Shown here piece by piece: positions 42,371-51,193 of a stretch of 64,000 bases of DNA. The notes beneath the pieces were generated by a model, which saw nothing but the letters and a program-made list of their open reading frames with translations, was not told the DNA's origin and did not search any database. Within the stretch, counting starts at the first letter, position 1, and every line of letters begins with the position of its first letter. A program made the translations under genes and the position numbers. The stretch is from Pseudomonas fluorescens HK44. GTDB taxonomy: Bacteria; Pseudomonadota; Gammaproteobacteria; Pseudomonadales; Pseudomonadaceae. The stretch spans positions 110,457-174,456 of the forward strand of contig NZ_AFOY02000027.1 of NCBI RefSeq assembly GCF_000217955.3. Direction: 5' to 3'.

Positions 42371-44032
42371 ATGAGCACGAGTACCGAGGCGGGGATTATT
42401 CCCGCCCAGTCAGCGTTCCTGTCCAAGGAGCGGATCATCGCCAGGCCCGGTTTCAACCGTTGGCTGGTTCCACCGGCCGCGCTGGCCATCCACTTGTGCA
42501 TCGGCATGGCCTACGGTTTTTCGGTGTTTTGGCTGCCGCTGTCCAAAGCCCTCGGCGTGACTGCGCCGATGGCTTGCGCACCCGACATGAGCTTTATTGC
42601 ACAGATTTTCTCGTCCCAGTGTGACTGGCCGATCTCGATGCTCGGCTGGATCTACACCCTGTTTTTCATCTTCCTCGGCTGCTCGGCAGCGATCTGGGGT
42701 GGCTGGCTGGAACATGCCGGGCCACGCAAGGCCGGTGTCGTCTCGGCATTGTGCTGGTGCGGCGGTCTGCTGATTTCCGCGTTGGGGGTGTATACCCACC
42801 AGATCTGGCTGATGTGGAGCGGCTCCGGCGTCATCGGGGGGATTGGCCTGGGGCTGGGTTACATCTCGCCGGTTTCGACCTTGATCAAGTGGTTCCCGGA
42901 CAAGCGCGGCATGGCCACCGGCATGGCGATCATGGGCTTCGGCGGTGGTGCGATGGTCGGTGCTCCGCTGGCAGCAGCGCTGATGGGTCATTTCGCTTCG
43001 CCGGCTGGCGTGGGCGTGTGGCAGAGCTTCCTGGTGATGGCTGCGATCTACTTTGTGTTCATGATCGGCGGTGCGCTGTCGTACCGCGTTCCGCCGACCG
43101 GCTGGAAGCCTGAGGGCTGGACCGCCCCGGCGAAAAAAGCCGCGAACGCGATGATCACTCACCGTCACGTACACGTTAACGTCGCCTGGAAAACCCCGCA
43201 GTTCCGTCTGGTGTGGCTGGTGCTGTGCCTGAACGTGTCGGCCGGTATCGGCATCCTTGGCATGGCGTCACCGCTGTTGCAGGAAGTATTCGCCGGTAAA
43301 TTGCTCGGTAACGATCTGACCTTTGGTCAGCTGGATGCCTCGCAATTGGCGTCGATCGCCGCAATCGCTGCCGGTTTCACCGGCTTGCTGAGTCTGTTCA
43401 ACATCGGTGGACGGTTCTTCTGGGCGTCGTTCTCCGACTACCTGGGCCGTAAAAACACCTACTTCGTGTTCTTCGCCCTGGGTTTTGCCCTGTATGCGTT
43501 GATCCCGAACCTCGGCCACCTGGGCAACATCGCGCTGTTCGTGGCGGCGTTCTGCATCATCCTGTCGATGTACGGCGGTGGTTTTGCGACGGTGCCGGCG
43601 TACCTGGCGGACCTGTTCGGTACGCAGATGGTCGGTGCGATCCACGGTCGCCTGCTGACCGCCTGGGCCGCTGCCGGCGTGCTCGGCCCGGTGTTGGTGA
43701 ACTACCTGCGTGAGTATCAGTTGAGCATCGGCGTCGAGCGCGCGGCTGCGTATGACATCACCCTGTACATCCTTGCGGGCCTGCTGGTGCTGGGGTTCCT
43801 CTGCAACCTGCTGGTGCGTCCGGTGGCGGACAAGTACTTCATGACCGACGCCGAACTGGCCGCCGAACAGGCGCTGGGTCACGACAAAGGCGCGAACAGC
43901 ACCACGGTGCTGGAGTGGAAAGCCTCCTCGGGCAGCGTGCCGTTGGCCATTGCTGCATGGCTGGTGGTGGGTATTCCGCTGGCGTGGGGCGTTTGGGTGA
44001 CGTTGCAGAAAACAGCCGTCCTGTTCCACTAA
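42371..44032 (+). CDS. OFA-type MFS transporter (oxalate/formate antiporter family)
   Basis: 553 residues with twelve TM helices and the family's loops: AIHLCIGMAYGFSVFWLPLSK, WIYTLFFIFLGCSAAIWGGWLE and ISPVSTLIKWFPDKRGMATGMAIMGFGGGAM. It has a long loop after TM1 containing a Cys-rich MACAPDMSFIAQIFSSQCDW. The start ATG 42371 has GGGGG about 9 bases upstream. OFA proteins exchange small organic anions; in pseudomonads closest relatives are annotated as oxalate/formate or lactate-type carriers, so the substrate is not settled. Monocistronic, followed by a REP pair. Confidence 0.85.
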   Translation: MSTSTEAGIIPAQSAFLSKERIIARPGFNRWLVPPAALAIHLCIGMAYGFSVFWLPLSKALGVTAPMACAPDMSFIAQIFSSQCDWPISMLGWIYTLFFIFLGCSAAIWGGWLEHAGPRKAGVVSALCWCGGLLISALGVYTHQIWLMWSGSGVIGGIGLGLGYISPVSTLIKWFPDKRGMATGMAIMGFGGGAMVGAPLAAALMGHFASPAGVGVWQSFLVMAAIYFVFMIGGALSYRVPPTGWKPEGWTAPAKKAANAMITHRHVHVNVAWKTPQFRLVWLVLCLNVSAGIGILGMASPLLQEVFAGKLLGNDLTFGQLDASQLASIAAIAAGFTGLLSLFNIGGRFFWASFSDYLGRKNTYFVFFALGFALYALIPNLGHLGNIALFVAAFCIILSMYGGGFATVPAYLADLFGTQMVGAIHGRLLTAWAAAGVLGPVLVNYLREYQLSIGVERAAAYDITLYILAGLLVLGFLCNLLVRPVADKYFMTDAELAAEQALGHDKGANSTTVLEWKASSGSVPLAIAAWLVVGIPLAWGVWVTLQKTAVLFH

Positions 44033-44048
44033 ACACATGACTCCCCTT

Positions 44049-44129
44049 GTAGGAGCAAAGCTTGCTCGCGATGAACGATAACGCGGTGTGTCAGGCGTAC
44101 TGTCATCGCGGGCAAGCCTTGCTCCTACA
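44049..44129. repeat. Pseudomonas REPIN (inverted REP pair)
   Basis: TGTAGGAGCAAAGCTTGCTC and its inverted partner (GCAAGCCTTGCTCCTACA) flank about 45 bp. A standard pseudomonad REP doublet, positioned between the MFS gene and hisB. Confidence 0.85.
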
Positions 44130-44215
44130 TGTCATGACAGGTATGTCCCCGGCGGCATTGGGTTCAGCCCGTCAGGGATATCACCTCGCGTGTTTCTGTT
44201 TGGCGTCCGCGCCCC

Positions 44216-44221
44216 TATAAT
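44216..44221 (+). promoter_or_regulatory. -10 element of the hisBHAF operon
   Basis: A perfect TATAAT lies 39 bp before the hisB ATG; the -35 (around 44193-44199) is weak. Likely the sigma-70 promoter. Confidence 0.5.
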
Positions 44222-44259
44222 GGTTGCCTTTTTCGCCCAATGATTTTGCGGAGCTGGTG

Positions 44260-44853
44260 ATGGCCGAACGTAAGGCGTCAGTCGAGCGCGACACTCTGGA
44301 AACCCAGATCAAAGCCTCGATCAACCTGGATGGCACCGGAAAGGCCCGATTCAATATCGGTGTTCCCTTCCTTGAGCACATGCTGGACCAGATCGCCCGT
44401 CACGGGCTGATCGACCTGGATATCGAGTGCAAGGGTGACCTGCATATCGACGATCACCACACGGTGGAAGACGTCGGTATCACGCTGGGTCAGGCTTTCA
44501 CCAAAGCCATCGGCGACAAAAAAGGCATCCGTCGTTACGGCCACGCCTATGTGCCGCTCGATGAAGCGCTGTCGCGCGTGGTGATCGACTTCTCTGGCCG
44601 CCCTGGCCTGCAGATGCACGTGCCATATACCCGCGCCACTGTCGGCGGCTTCGATGTCGACCTGTTCCAGGAGTTTTTCCAGGGCTTCGTCAACCACGCC
44701 AACGTCAGCTTGCACATCGACAATCTGCGTGGGCACAACACCCACCACCAGATCGAAACCGTGTTCAAGGCCTTCGGTCGCGCATTGCGTATGGCTGTCG
44801 AGCTGGATGAGCGCATGGCCGGGCAAATGCCTTCGACCAAGGGCGTGCTGTAA
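44260..44853 (+). CDS. hisB: Imidazoleglycerol-phosphate dehydratase
   Basis: 197 residues, the monofunctional HisB of pseudomonads. Conserved metal-binding His motifs are GIPFLEHMLDQIARHGL-like, DDHHTVEDVGI and GHNTHHQIE. The start is MAERKASVERDTLETQIKAS. Sixth step of histidine synthesis. First gene of hisB-hisH-DUF2164-hisA-hisF; its stop shares one base with the hisH ATG. Confidence 0.97.
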   Translation: MAERKASVERDTLETQIKASINLDGTGKARFNIGVPFLEHMLDQIARHGLIDLDIECKGDLHIDDHHTVEDVGITLGQAFTKAIGDKKGIRRYGHAYVPLDEALSRVVIDFSGRPGLQMHVPYTRATVGGFDVDLFQEFFQGFVNHANVSLHIDNLRGHNTHHQIETVFKAFGRALRMAVELDERMAGQMPSTKGVL

Positions 44854-45491
44854 TGCAGACGGTCGCGGTTATCGATTACGGCATGGGCAACCTGCACTCG
44901 GTGGCCAAGGCCCTCGAGCACGTCGGTGCCGGCAAGGTGCTGATCACCAGCGATGCCAACGTGATTCGCGAAGCCGACCGGGTGGTTTTCCCCGGCGTGG
45001 GCGCGATTCGCGATTGCATGGCGGAGATCCGTCGCCTGGGCTTCGACTCGCTGGTGCGTGAAGTCAGCCAGGACCGTCCGTTCCTCGGCATCTGCGTGGG
45101 CATGCAAGCCTTGCTCGAGCGCAGTGAAGAAAACGATGGCGTCGACTGCATCGGTCTGTTTCCCGGCCAGGTGAAGTTTTTCGGCAAAGGTCTGCATGAA
45201 GACGGCGAACACCTGAAAGTCCCGCACATGGGCTGGAACGAAGTGAAGCAGACGGTGGATCACCCGCTGTGGCACAACATTGCGGACCTGGCGCGTTTCT
45301 ATTTCGTGCACAGCTACTACATCGCCGCCGGCAATCCGCGGCAGGTCGTGGGTAGCGGTCACTACGGCGTCGACTTCGCCGCAGCGCTGGCCGAAGGTTC
45401 GCGTTTCGCTGTGCAGTTCCACCCGGAGAAGAGCCATACCCATGGCCTGCAATTGCTGCAGAACTTCGCTGCGTGGGACGGTCGCTGGTAA
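44853..45491 (+). CDS. hisH: Imidazole glycerol phosphate synthase, glutaminase subunit
   Basis: 212 residues, class I amidotransferase. Nucleophile Cys is in FLGICVGMQALLERSEE, and the His-x-Glu pair is in FAVQFHPEKSHTHGLQLLQNF. It supplies ammonia to HisF. Coupled to hisB (1-bp overlap) and to DUF2164 (TAATG). Confidence 0.97.
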   Translation: MQTVAVIDYGMGNLHSVAKALEHVGAGKVLITSDANVIREADRVVFPGVGAIRDCMAEIRRLGFDSLVREVSQDRPFLGICVGMQALLERSEENDGVDCIGLFPGQVKFFGKGLHEDGEHLKVPHMGWNEVKQTVDHPLWHNIADLARFYFVHSYYIAAGNPRQVVGSGHYGVDFAAALAEGSRFAVQFHPEKSHTHGLQLLQNFAAWDGRW

Positions 45492-45748
45492 TGGCCGTCA
45501 AGAAAAAGCCGCCGATCCTCACGCTCACACCCGAGCAAGAGAGCGAGGCCAACAGCAAGATCAAGCGTTTCATGGAGGATCGCTTCGAACTTGACCTTGG
45601 CTCGTTCGAGGCAGCTGAAATTCTTGAGCTGTTTACCCGCGAAATTGCTCCGCACTATTACAACAGGGCGATTTTCGATGTGCAGACGCACCTCAAAGAG
45701 AGGTTCGAAAGCATCGAAAGCGACTTGTGGGCGCTCGAGAAAAACTGA
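45491..45748 (+). CDS. DUF2164-family protein
   Basis: 85 residues. ATG 45491 shares a base with the hisH stop. Contains TLTPEQESEANSKIKRFMEDRFELDLGSFEA and FTREIAPHYYNRAIFDVQTHLKERFESIESDLWALEKN, the DUF2164 pattern. It is a compact helical protein of unknown function lying between hisH and hisA, so expressed with histidine synthesis. Confidence 0.88.
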   Translation: MAVKKKPPILTLTPEQESEANSKIKRFMEDRFELDLGSFEAAEILELFTREIAPHYYNRAIFDVQTHLKERFESIESDLWALEKN

Positions 45749-45790
45749 TTTCCGAGCAACGCTGAAAAATCGAATTTAAAGGTTTGCCAG

Positions 45791-46528
45791 ATGCTGATTA
45801 TTCCCGCTATCGATCTCAAAGACGGTGCCTGTGTACGTCTGCGCCAGGGCCGCATGGAAGATTCCACAGTGTTCTCCGATGATCCGGTGAGCATGGCTGC
45901 CAAGTGGGTGGAGGGCGGTTGCCGTCGTCTGCATCTGGTCGACCTGAACGGCGCCTTCGAAGGCCAGCCAGTCAATGGCGAAGTGGTCACGGCGATCGCC
46001 AAGCGTTACCCGAACCTGCCGATTCAGATCGGTGGCGGTATCCGTTCTCTGGAAACCATTGAACACTATGTGAAAGCGGGCGTGAGCTACGTGATCATCG
46101 GCACCAAAGCGGTCAAGGACCCGGCCTTCGTCGCCGAAGCTTGCCGTGCCTTCCCGGGCAAGGTGATCGTCGGTCTGGATGCGAAGGACGGCTTCGTGGC
46201 CACCGACGGCTGGGCTGAAATCAGCACCGTGCAGGTCATCGACCTGGCCAAGCAGTTTGAAGCCGACGGCGTGTCTGCGATCGTTTATACCGATATCGCC
46301 AAAGACGGCATGATGCAGGGCTGCAACGTGTCGTACACCGCAGCACTGGCCGCCGCCACGCGGATTCCGGTGATTGCGTCCGGCGGTATTCACAACCTGG
46401 GTGACATCAAGTCGCTGCTCGACGCCAAGGCGCCGGGGATCATCGGCGCCATCACCGGCCGGGCGATTTACGAAGGCACCCTCGACGTCGCGCAAGCGCA
46501 AGCTTTCTGCGATTCGTACAAAGGCTGA
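45791..46528 (+). CDS. hisA: ProFAR isomerase
   Basis: 245 residues, a (beta/alpha)8 barrel with the two half-repeat phosphate motifs: LIIPAIDLKDGACVRLRQG, VDLNGAFEGQPVN, IQIGGGIRS and later IASGGIHNLGDIKSL. Converts ProFAR to PRFAR. In the his operon, 9 bp before hisF. Confidence 0.97.
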   Translation: MLIIPAIDLKDGACVRLRQGRMEDSTVFSDDPVSMAAKWVEGGCRRLHLVDLNGAFEGQPVNGEVVTAIAKRYPNLPIQIGGGIRSLETIEHYVKAGVSYVIIGTKAVKDPAFVAEACRAFPGKVIVGLDAKDGFVATDGWAEISTVQVIDLAKQFEADGVSAIVYTDIAKDGMMQGCNVSYTAALAAATRIPVIASGGIHNLGDIKSLLDAKAPGIIGAITGRAIYEGTLDVAQAQAFCDSYKG

Positions 46529-46537
46529 GGACTTACC

Positions 46538-47308
46538 ATGGCGCTGGCCAAACGCATCATCCCTTGCCTGGACGTGGATAACGGCCGGGTCGTCAAAGGT
46601 GTGAAGTTCGAGAACATCCGTGACGCCGGCGATCCGGTGGAAATCGCCCGTCGCTACGACGAGCAGGGTGCCGACGAGATTACCTTTCTCGACATCACCG
46701 CCAGCGTCGATGGCCGCGATACCACGTTGCACACTGTCGAGCGCATGGCCAGTCAGGTGTTCATCCCGCTGACCGTTGGCGGTGGTGTGCGCAGCGTGCA
46801 AGACATCCGCAACCTGCTCAATGCTGGTGCGGACAAGGTCTCGATCAACACCGCGGCGGTGTTCAACCCTGAATTCGTCGGCGAAGCGGCGCAGCATTTC
46901 GGCTCGCAATGCATCGTTGTCGCCATCGACGCCAAGAAGGTTTCACTGCCGGGCGAAACCCCGCGCTGGGAGATCTTCACCCACGGCGGTCGCAAACCTA
47001 CCGGGCTGGATGCGGTGGAGTGGGCGAAGAAGATGGAAGGTCTGGGGGCCGGCGAAATCCTGCTGACCAGCATGGACCAGGACGGCATGAAAAACGGCTT
47101 CGACCTGGGCGTCACGCGTGCCATCAGCGATGCGCTGGGGATCCCGGTGATCGCCTCTGGCGGCGTCGGTAACTTGCAGCATCTGGCTGATGGCATTCTT
47201 GAAGGTCACGCCAGTGCGGTGCTGGCAGCGAGTATTTTCCACTTCGGCGAATACACCGTGCAGGAAGCCAAGGCCTATATGGCACATCGCGGCATCGTGA
47301 TGCGATAG
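46538..47308 (+). CDS. hisF: Imidazole glycerol phosphate synthase, cyclase subunit
   Basis: 256 residues, a barrel with catalytic Asp in IIPCLDVDNGRVVKGVKFENIRDAGDP and Asp in TSMDQDGMKNGFDL, and phosphate loops VGGGVRSVQDI and ASGGVGNLQHLADG. Uses HisH-derived ammonia to make IGP and AICAR. Last gene of the operon. Confidence 0.97.
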   Translation: MALAKRIIPCLDVDNGRVVKGVKFENIRDAGDPVEIARRYDEQGADEITFLDITASVDGRDTTLHTVERMASQVFIPLTVGGGVRSVQDIRNLLNAGADKVSINTAAVFNPEFVGEAAQHFGSQCIVVAIDAKKVSLPGETPRWEIFTHGGRKPTGLDAVEWAKKMEGLGAGEILLTSMDQDGMKNGFDLGVTRAISDALGIPVIASGGVGNLQHLADGILEGHASAVLAASIFHFGEYTVQEAKAYMAHRGIVMR

Positions 47309-47344
47309 AAGCCAGTGGGCTGGAGAAAACGTTCCGGGTTGCCG

Positions 47345-48871
47345 TTATGGAGCAACCTGAGCGTTGGATGAAGTCGCCTTACGAGGCCCTGTCACGGGGT
47401 TGAGTAAATCGATCCTCGGTTCGGACGCCTGTCCCGATTTGTCGTAGGCAATGACACAAAGCTTCCCCGGAAGTTTCTCGCTCGCAATAAAGAAGTCCAT
47501 TGTCATGTCTTCAATGTATTTTTCGGGCTTATGGCAATCCGTTGTTTCGACAGGACCAAACTTGATGGAGTAGGTCCGATACGGTTCTTCTTCTTTCGCT
47601 AGTGTTACAAAGACGTCGCTTTCGATGGACAAATTGGCCTGCGCGGTTGATGTATCCAATAATTCTATGGGTAAAGAAAGCGCGTTTTTTAAGAGTCCTC
47701 TTGACGAGTGCTGTGCAGCCGACTCCAGACCCAAAATACATAGAAAATAGAACCCTGGTTTCGTACCTATCTCAGAATTGATTTGTGCATCTGTTGAGCT
47801 TATTGGATCGCTGTAATTCTCAGGTTCCTCGCATTTCATTGCGGTGGAAACAGTTTTATGCCGATAGAAGGGAGCGCTGCTCGAAAATCGATAGTTCCAA
47901 GTCGGAATGACTAAGGAGCCACCATCGGACTTTTTGACTCTCTTGTACATGTCCAGCTCGGCTGCGCCACCGTCAACGGTAAAAGCCGGGTAGAGTTGGC
48001 AGGACGATGGTGGATTTGGAGCAATACGGCCTTGTGAGAAACACCCGTTGAGAGTCGCCGTGGGGTTGCCATACACATTTCCGTGTACTGCCACATAGTC
48101 ATTTCCAACGCGCGTGCAGGGCGCATGATAGCGGCATGGGACAATATCCACCTCGAAATTGCCTGTGCCCACTACCCCTACGATCTCGTTTGAATAGCGA
48201 TCCAGCACGGGGCTTCCGGAACTGCCGCCTCGAATGTCCTTGCAGCGAGTCATAAAGGTGTTCCGCCACACCCATGGACCTTCAACAATGTCCTGGGTGG
48301 GCTGCAAAGTACAAGCCGCCATGCGCAATGTAATTTGGTCGAAACCTTTTGGCGCCCCCACGATCAAGACATCGGTACCGTTCGCTGGTGTATCACGCGC
48401 CAGTTTCAACGGTTGTATACCCTCCTCAATGAGCTTTTGAAGGCTGACATCCAGTTCAACTATAGCCATATCAACACCTTGTATGCTCCGCCATATCGTC
48501 GTCTTCAGCGGATAGGCCTTGAACTTGGAGGTGTCGGTGAAATAATTGAATGTGATGGTGCCGCTGACCGGGCTGTCGGTCACGATGTTGCCATTGGTCA
48601 ATTCAATGCAGTGTCCCGCAGTAAGTACGTAAGCGGGAGTTTCCGGCAACTCGATTTCATCGCGTGTATCCAGAAGGGCCGCGGTACAGCTACCGTGATT
48701 GATCGCCAGGCGCCCGATACCCTGCCAGTGGTCACGGGAGTCGTCGGTATTTTCAAGGATTTTGGAAGGGGTCAGGTTCTGCAGGCCTTCGCCATAATCG
48801 CTGTTGTTCGCAAAACTGGGTGCACACAGTGAGCACATTGCACTGGCAAGAAGTACGGGGATCGAATTCAT
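47345..48871 (-). CDS. Exported trypsin-like serine protease
   Basis: 508 residues with a Sec signal peptide (MNSIPVLLASAMCSLCAPSFA). S1-family catalytic residues are visible: His in VLTAGHCI, Asp in GVDMAIVELD and Ser in RGGSSGSPVLDR. Several Cys follow, suggesting disulphides. The C-terminal about 200 residues after the protease fold are unassigned. It is a paralogue of the product at 49821: LLDTRxE, ITFNYF, GGSSGSP and PTWNYRFSSSAPFYRHKT recur. Convergent with hisF. Less GC-rich in places than the his genes, which hints at horizontal origin. A perfect inverted repeat lies just upstream. Confidence 0.85.
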   Translation of the reverse strand: MNSIPVLLASAMCSLCAPSFANNSDYGEGLQNLTPSKILENTDDSRDHWQGIGRLAINHGSCTAALLDTRDEIELPETPAYVLTAGHCIELTNGNIVTDSPVSGTITFNYFTDTSKFKAYPLKTTIWRSIQGVDMAIVELDVSLQKLIEEGIQPLKLARDTPANGTDVLIVGAPKGFDQITLRMAACTLQPTQDIVEGPWVWRNTFMTRCKDIRGGSSGSPVLDRYSNEIVGVVGTGNFEVDIVPCRYHAPCTRVGNDYVAVHGNVYGNPTATLNGCFSQGRIAPNPPSSCQLYPAFTVDGGAAELDMYKRVKKSDGGSLVIPTWNYRFSSSAPFYRHKTVSTAMKCEEPENYSDPISSTDAQINSEIGTKPGFYFLCILGLESAAQHSSRGLLKNALSLPIELLDTSTAQANLSIESDVFVTLAKEEEPYRTYSIKFGPVETTDCHKPEKYIEDMTMDFFIASEKLPGKLCVIAYDKSGQASEPRIDLLNPVTGPRKATSSNAQVAP

Positions 48872-48883
48872 TGAATGGTGCCT

Positions 48884-48932
48884 CTGATTAATTGAAGAAA
48901 CGGCCTGTCGCCGGGTATTGGCAATTAATCAG
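48884..48932. promoter_or_regulatory. Perfect 11-bp inverted repeat upstream of the protease
   Basis: CTGATTAATTG (48884-48894) and its exact complement (48922-48932) are 27 nt apart, 13 bp before the protease start and in the divergent region with the binding-protein gene. It could be an operator for either. Confidence 0.45.
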
Positions 48933-49084
48933 GTGAGGCTGGGTGGAGGGTGGTAACTATCTACCACGGTGACTGTGATACCCATTATTTTAATGATGTA
49001 TATAAGGCCGTTATCGAAAGGCCAGTAGACAGTATGGCGGGCTCAAGGCACTCTTGGGCACGCCATGGATTCCGGTAGCCCGAC

Positions 49085-49840
49085 ATGCTTAAACGTCTTC
49101 TTCTTGTCCTCGCCAGCGCGTCTCTATTGCTCATCAACGGGGCTCGCGCCGAAGAAGGTCCCGGCACCGACCTGGTGTTGCTGACGGAAAACTTCCCGCC
49201 TTACAACATGGCGAAGAACGGCAAGAACTTCGCTCAGGAAAACAATATCAATGGCATCGCCGTGGACATCGTCCGCGAGATGTTCAAGCGCGCCGAAATC
49301 ACCTACAGCCTGACCCTGCGTTTTCCTTGGGAGCGAATTTACAAGCTCGCCCTGGAAACTCCTGGTTATGGGGTGTTCGTCATGGCGCGGTTGCCGGACC
49401 GCGAGAAACTCTTCAAATGGGTAGGCCCCATCGGCCCGGACGACTGGATCATGCTGGCCAAGGCTGACAGCAAGATCACCCTCGAATCGCTGGCGCAGGC
49501 GCGCAAATACAAGATCGGCGCCTACAAAGGTGATGCGATTGCCGAGACGCTGGCCAAGCAGGGTCTGAAGCCGATCGTGGTGCTGCGCGATCAGGACAAC
49601 GCGAAGAAACTGGTCAACGGCCAGATCGACCTTTGGGCGACGGGAGATCCTGCCGGCCGTTACCTCGCTCGGCAGGATGGTGTGACCGGGCTCAAGACCG
49701 TACTGCGTTTCAACAGTGCGCAGCTTTATCTGGCGCTGAACAAAGACGTGTCCGACGAAATCGTCGCCAGGCTTCAGGCTGCGCTGGATCAATTGCGCAA
49801 GGAAGGCGTGGTGGACGACATCATGGCGCGGTATCTCTGA
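49085..49840 (+). CDS. Periplasmic solute-binding protein (SBP_bac_3-like)
   Basis: 251 residues with a signal peptide (KRLLLVLASASLLLINGARA) and a PBP2 fold: LVLLTENFPPYNM, GIAVDIVREMFKRAEI, YGVFVMARLPDREKLFKWVGPI and AYKGDAIAETLAKQG. There are no transporter permeases nearby, as is common for the Pseudomonas PBP2-like orphans. It may feed another ABC system or be a sensor partner. It lies between two trypsin-like protease genes and overlaps the end of the second one (49821-49840) tail to tail. Confidence 0.85.
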   Translation: MLKRLLLVLASASLLLINGARAEEGPGTDLVLLTENFPPYNMAKNGKNFAQENNINGIAVDIVREMFKRAEITYSLTLRFPWERIYKLALETPGYGVFVMARLPDREKLFKWVGPIGPDDWIMLAKADSKITLESLAQARKYKIGAYKGDAIAETLAKQGLKPIVVLRDQDNAKKLVNGQIDLWATGDPAGRYLARQDGVTGLKTVLRFNSAQLYLALNKDVSDEIVARLQAALDQLRKEGVVDDIMARYL

Positions 49841-51074
49841 TAGCGTTCAGTGCATTTCGAGCAACTGATGTGCGCTCAACAAGGTAGACCGCCCACGTGA
49901 ATGCATTGCGTAACAATGCAGTGGTGATGGGTTGTTCTGCGCTATCGACTCCAATGATACACAGCACATGGACACCGGTTTGAGACCCTATGGTCCGATT
50001 GATATAGGGCGTGGCGGAGTCAAACGCTGCACTGTAATGACTGGGTATACGGCAGTCTTTTGCATTGCGTGTTGTTTTGTATCGATAGAAGGGTGAGCTG
50101 ATAGAGAACCTGTAGTTCCAGGTTGGCAAAATATTTCCCTGGCCAGTGCTCCGGTCCATGTAGACGTGGCTTCGGATGTTCCAGGGCTCTTCGATTGCGA
50201 TGTCCACAGGTTGCAACAGGCAGTTTGTCGAGTTGCCGTCGAACACACCATTGATAAAACAGTAATGCAGAAAGTTGGCGACGTAGCTGTAGTTGTAGGT
50301 GCTCGCCTCGCAGGAGTCGCTGTAACTGCACTCTGATCGGTCTGTTCCGTCGGCAGCCAATGCGTACTTGCTGACGATGCTGGTGATATCACTGTTGCTA
50401 CGATCCAGCATCGGACTTCCGGAGCTGCCGCCGCGGATTGCGTCGCATCGATTTCTGAATGCCTGGGGAAATACGCCCGGATGCCCGATAAAGCTACCGG
50501 CCGATTGTTCCGAGCAAGCGCTCATGCGCAGGCCTTGTTCGGTGAACCCTGGTGGAGCTCCAATGTTCAGCACGTCGCGACTCTCGTCGCTCTGGTGGGC
50601 GGCGAGTTTGAGTGGTTTGATACCTGAATTGATGAGGCTCGCCAGTGAGTGCTCAACCTTTATTACGGCGAGATCGGTGCCGACAGTGCTGCTCCAAAGG
50701 GCGGTGCGTACCGGGTAGGTGATCTGCCGCTCAGGTTCGTCATAAAAGTAGTTGAAGGTGATGTTCGCAACGATGGGCACGTTGGTGCGTGCGGTACCGT
50801 ATTCGAAGAGCACGCAATGACCGCTGGTGATCAGATACGCAGGCCCTACGGCTTTGCCTTCGCTGTTTCGGGTGTCGAGCAGGGAGGCGGTGCATGAAGC
50901 GCCGGAACTGAAGGTCAGGCGTCCGATACCGCTCCAGAGTGCGTAGCGCTTATCGCTGTTTTGCAGTGCCTTTGAGGCTGATTCGTTGGCGGCACCTTCT
51001 CCCAGGTCCCGTGCTTGCAGGCAGGTGCTGGTGATCAGCAGGCAGTAAAGGGTTAGATGATGGATGTATTTCAT
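49821..51074 (-). CDS. Exported trypsin-like serine protease, paralogue
   Basis: 417 residues from ATG 51074 (AAGGA six bases upstream). Signal MKYIHHLTLYCLLITSTCLQA, then protease triad His in LITSGHCVLFEYG, Asp in GTDLAVIKVE, Ser in RGGSSGSPMLDR. Paralogous to the product at 47345, with about 90 fewer residues at the C-terminus. The pair flanks the binding protein. Probably secreted or periplasmic. Confidence 0.85.
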   Translation of the reverse strand: MKYIHHLTLYCLLITSTCLQARDLGEGAANESASKALQNSDKRYALWSGIGRLTFSSGASCTASLLDTRNSEGKAVGPAYLITSGHCVLFEYGTARTNVPIVANITFNYFYDEPERQITYPVRTALWSSTVGTDLAVIKVEHSLASLINSGIKPLKLAAHQSDESRDVLNIGAPPGFTEQGLRMSACSEQSAGSFIGHPGVFPQAFRNRCDAIRGGSSGSPMLDRSNSDITSIVSKYALAADGTDRSECSYSDSCEASTYNYSYVANFLHYCFINGVFDGNSTNCLLQPVDIAIEEPWNIRSHVYMDRSTGQGNILPTWNYRFSISSPFYRYKTTRNAKDCRIPSHYSAAFDSATPYINRTIGSQTGVHVLCIIGVDSAEQPITTALLRNAFTWAVYLVERTSVARNALNAIRDTAP

Positions 51075-51193
51075 GGCCATTCCTTGGGGATGAAATTCGG
51101 AGCGAGCTCTATCCTGGCACGTGCCTGAGTACCTGAAGGCATAGATAGTTATTGCATCGCAGAAGGCCTGAGTCCGAGGCTCGGTGGTGCGTT

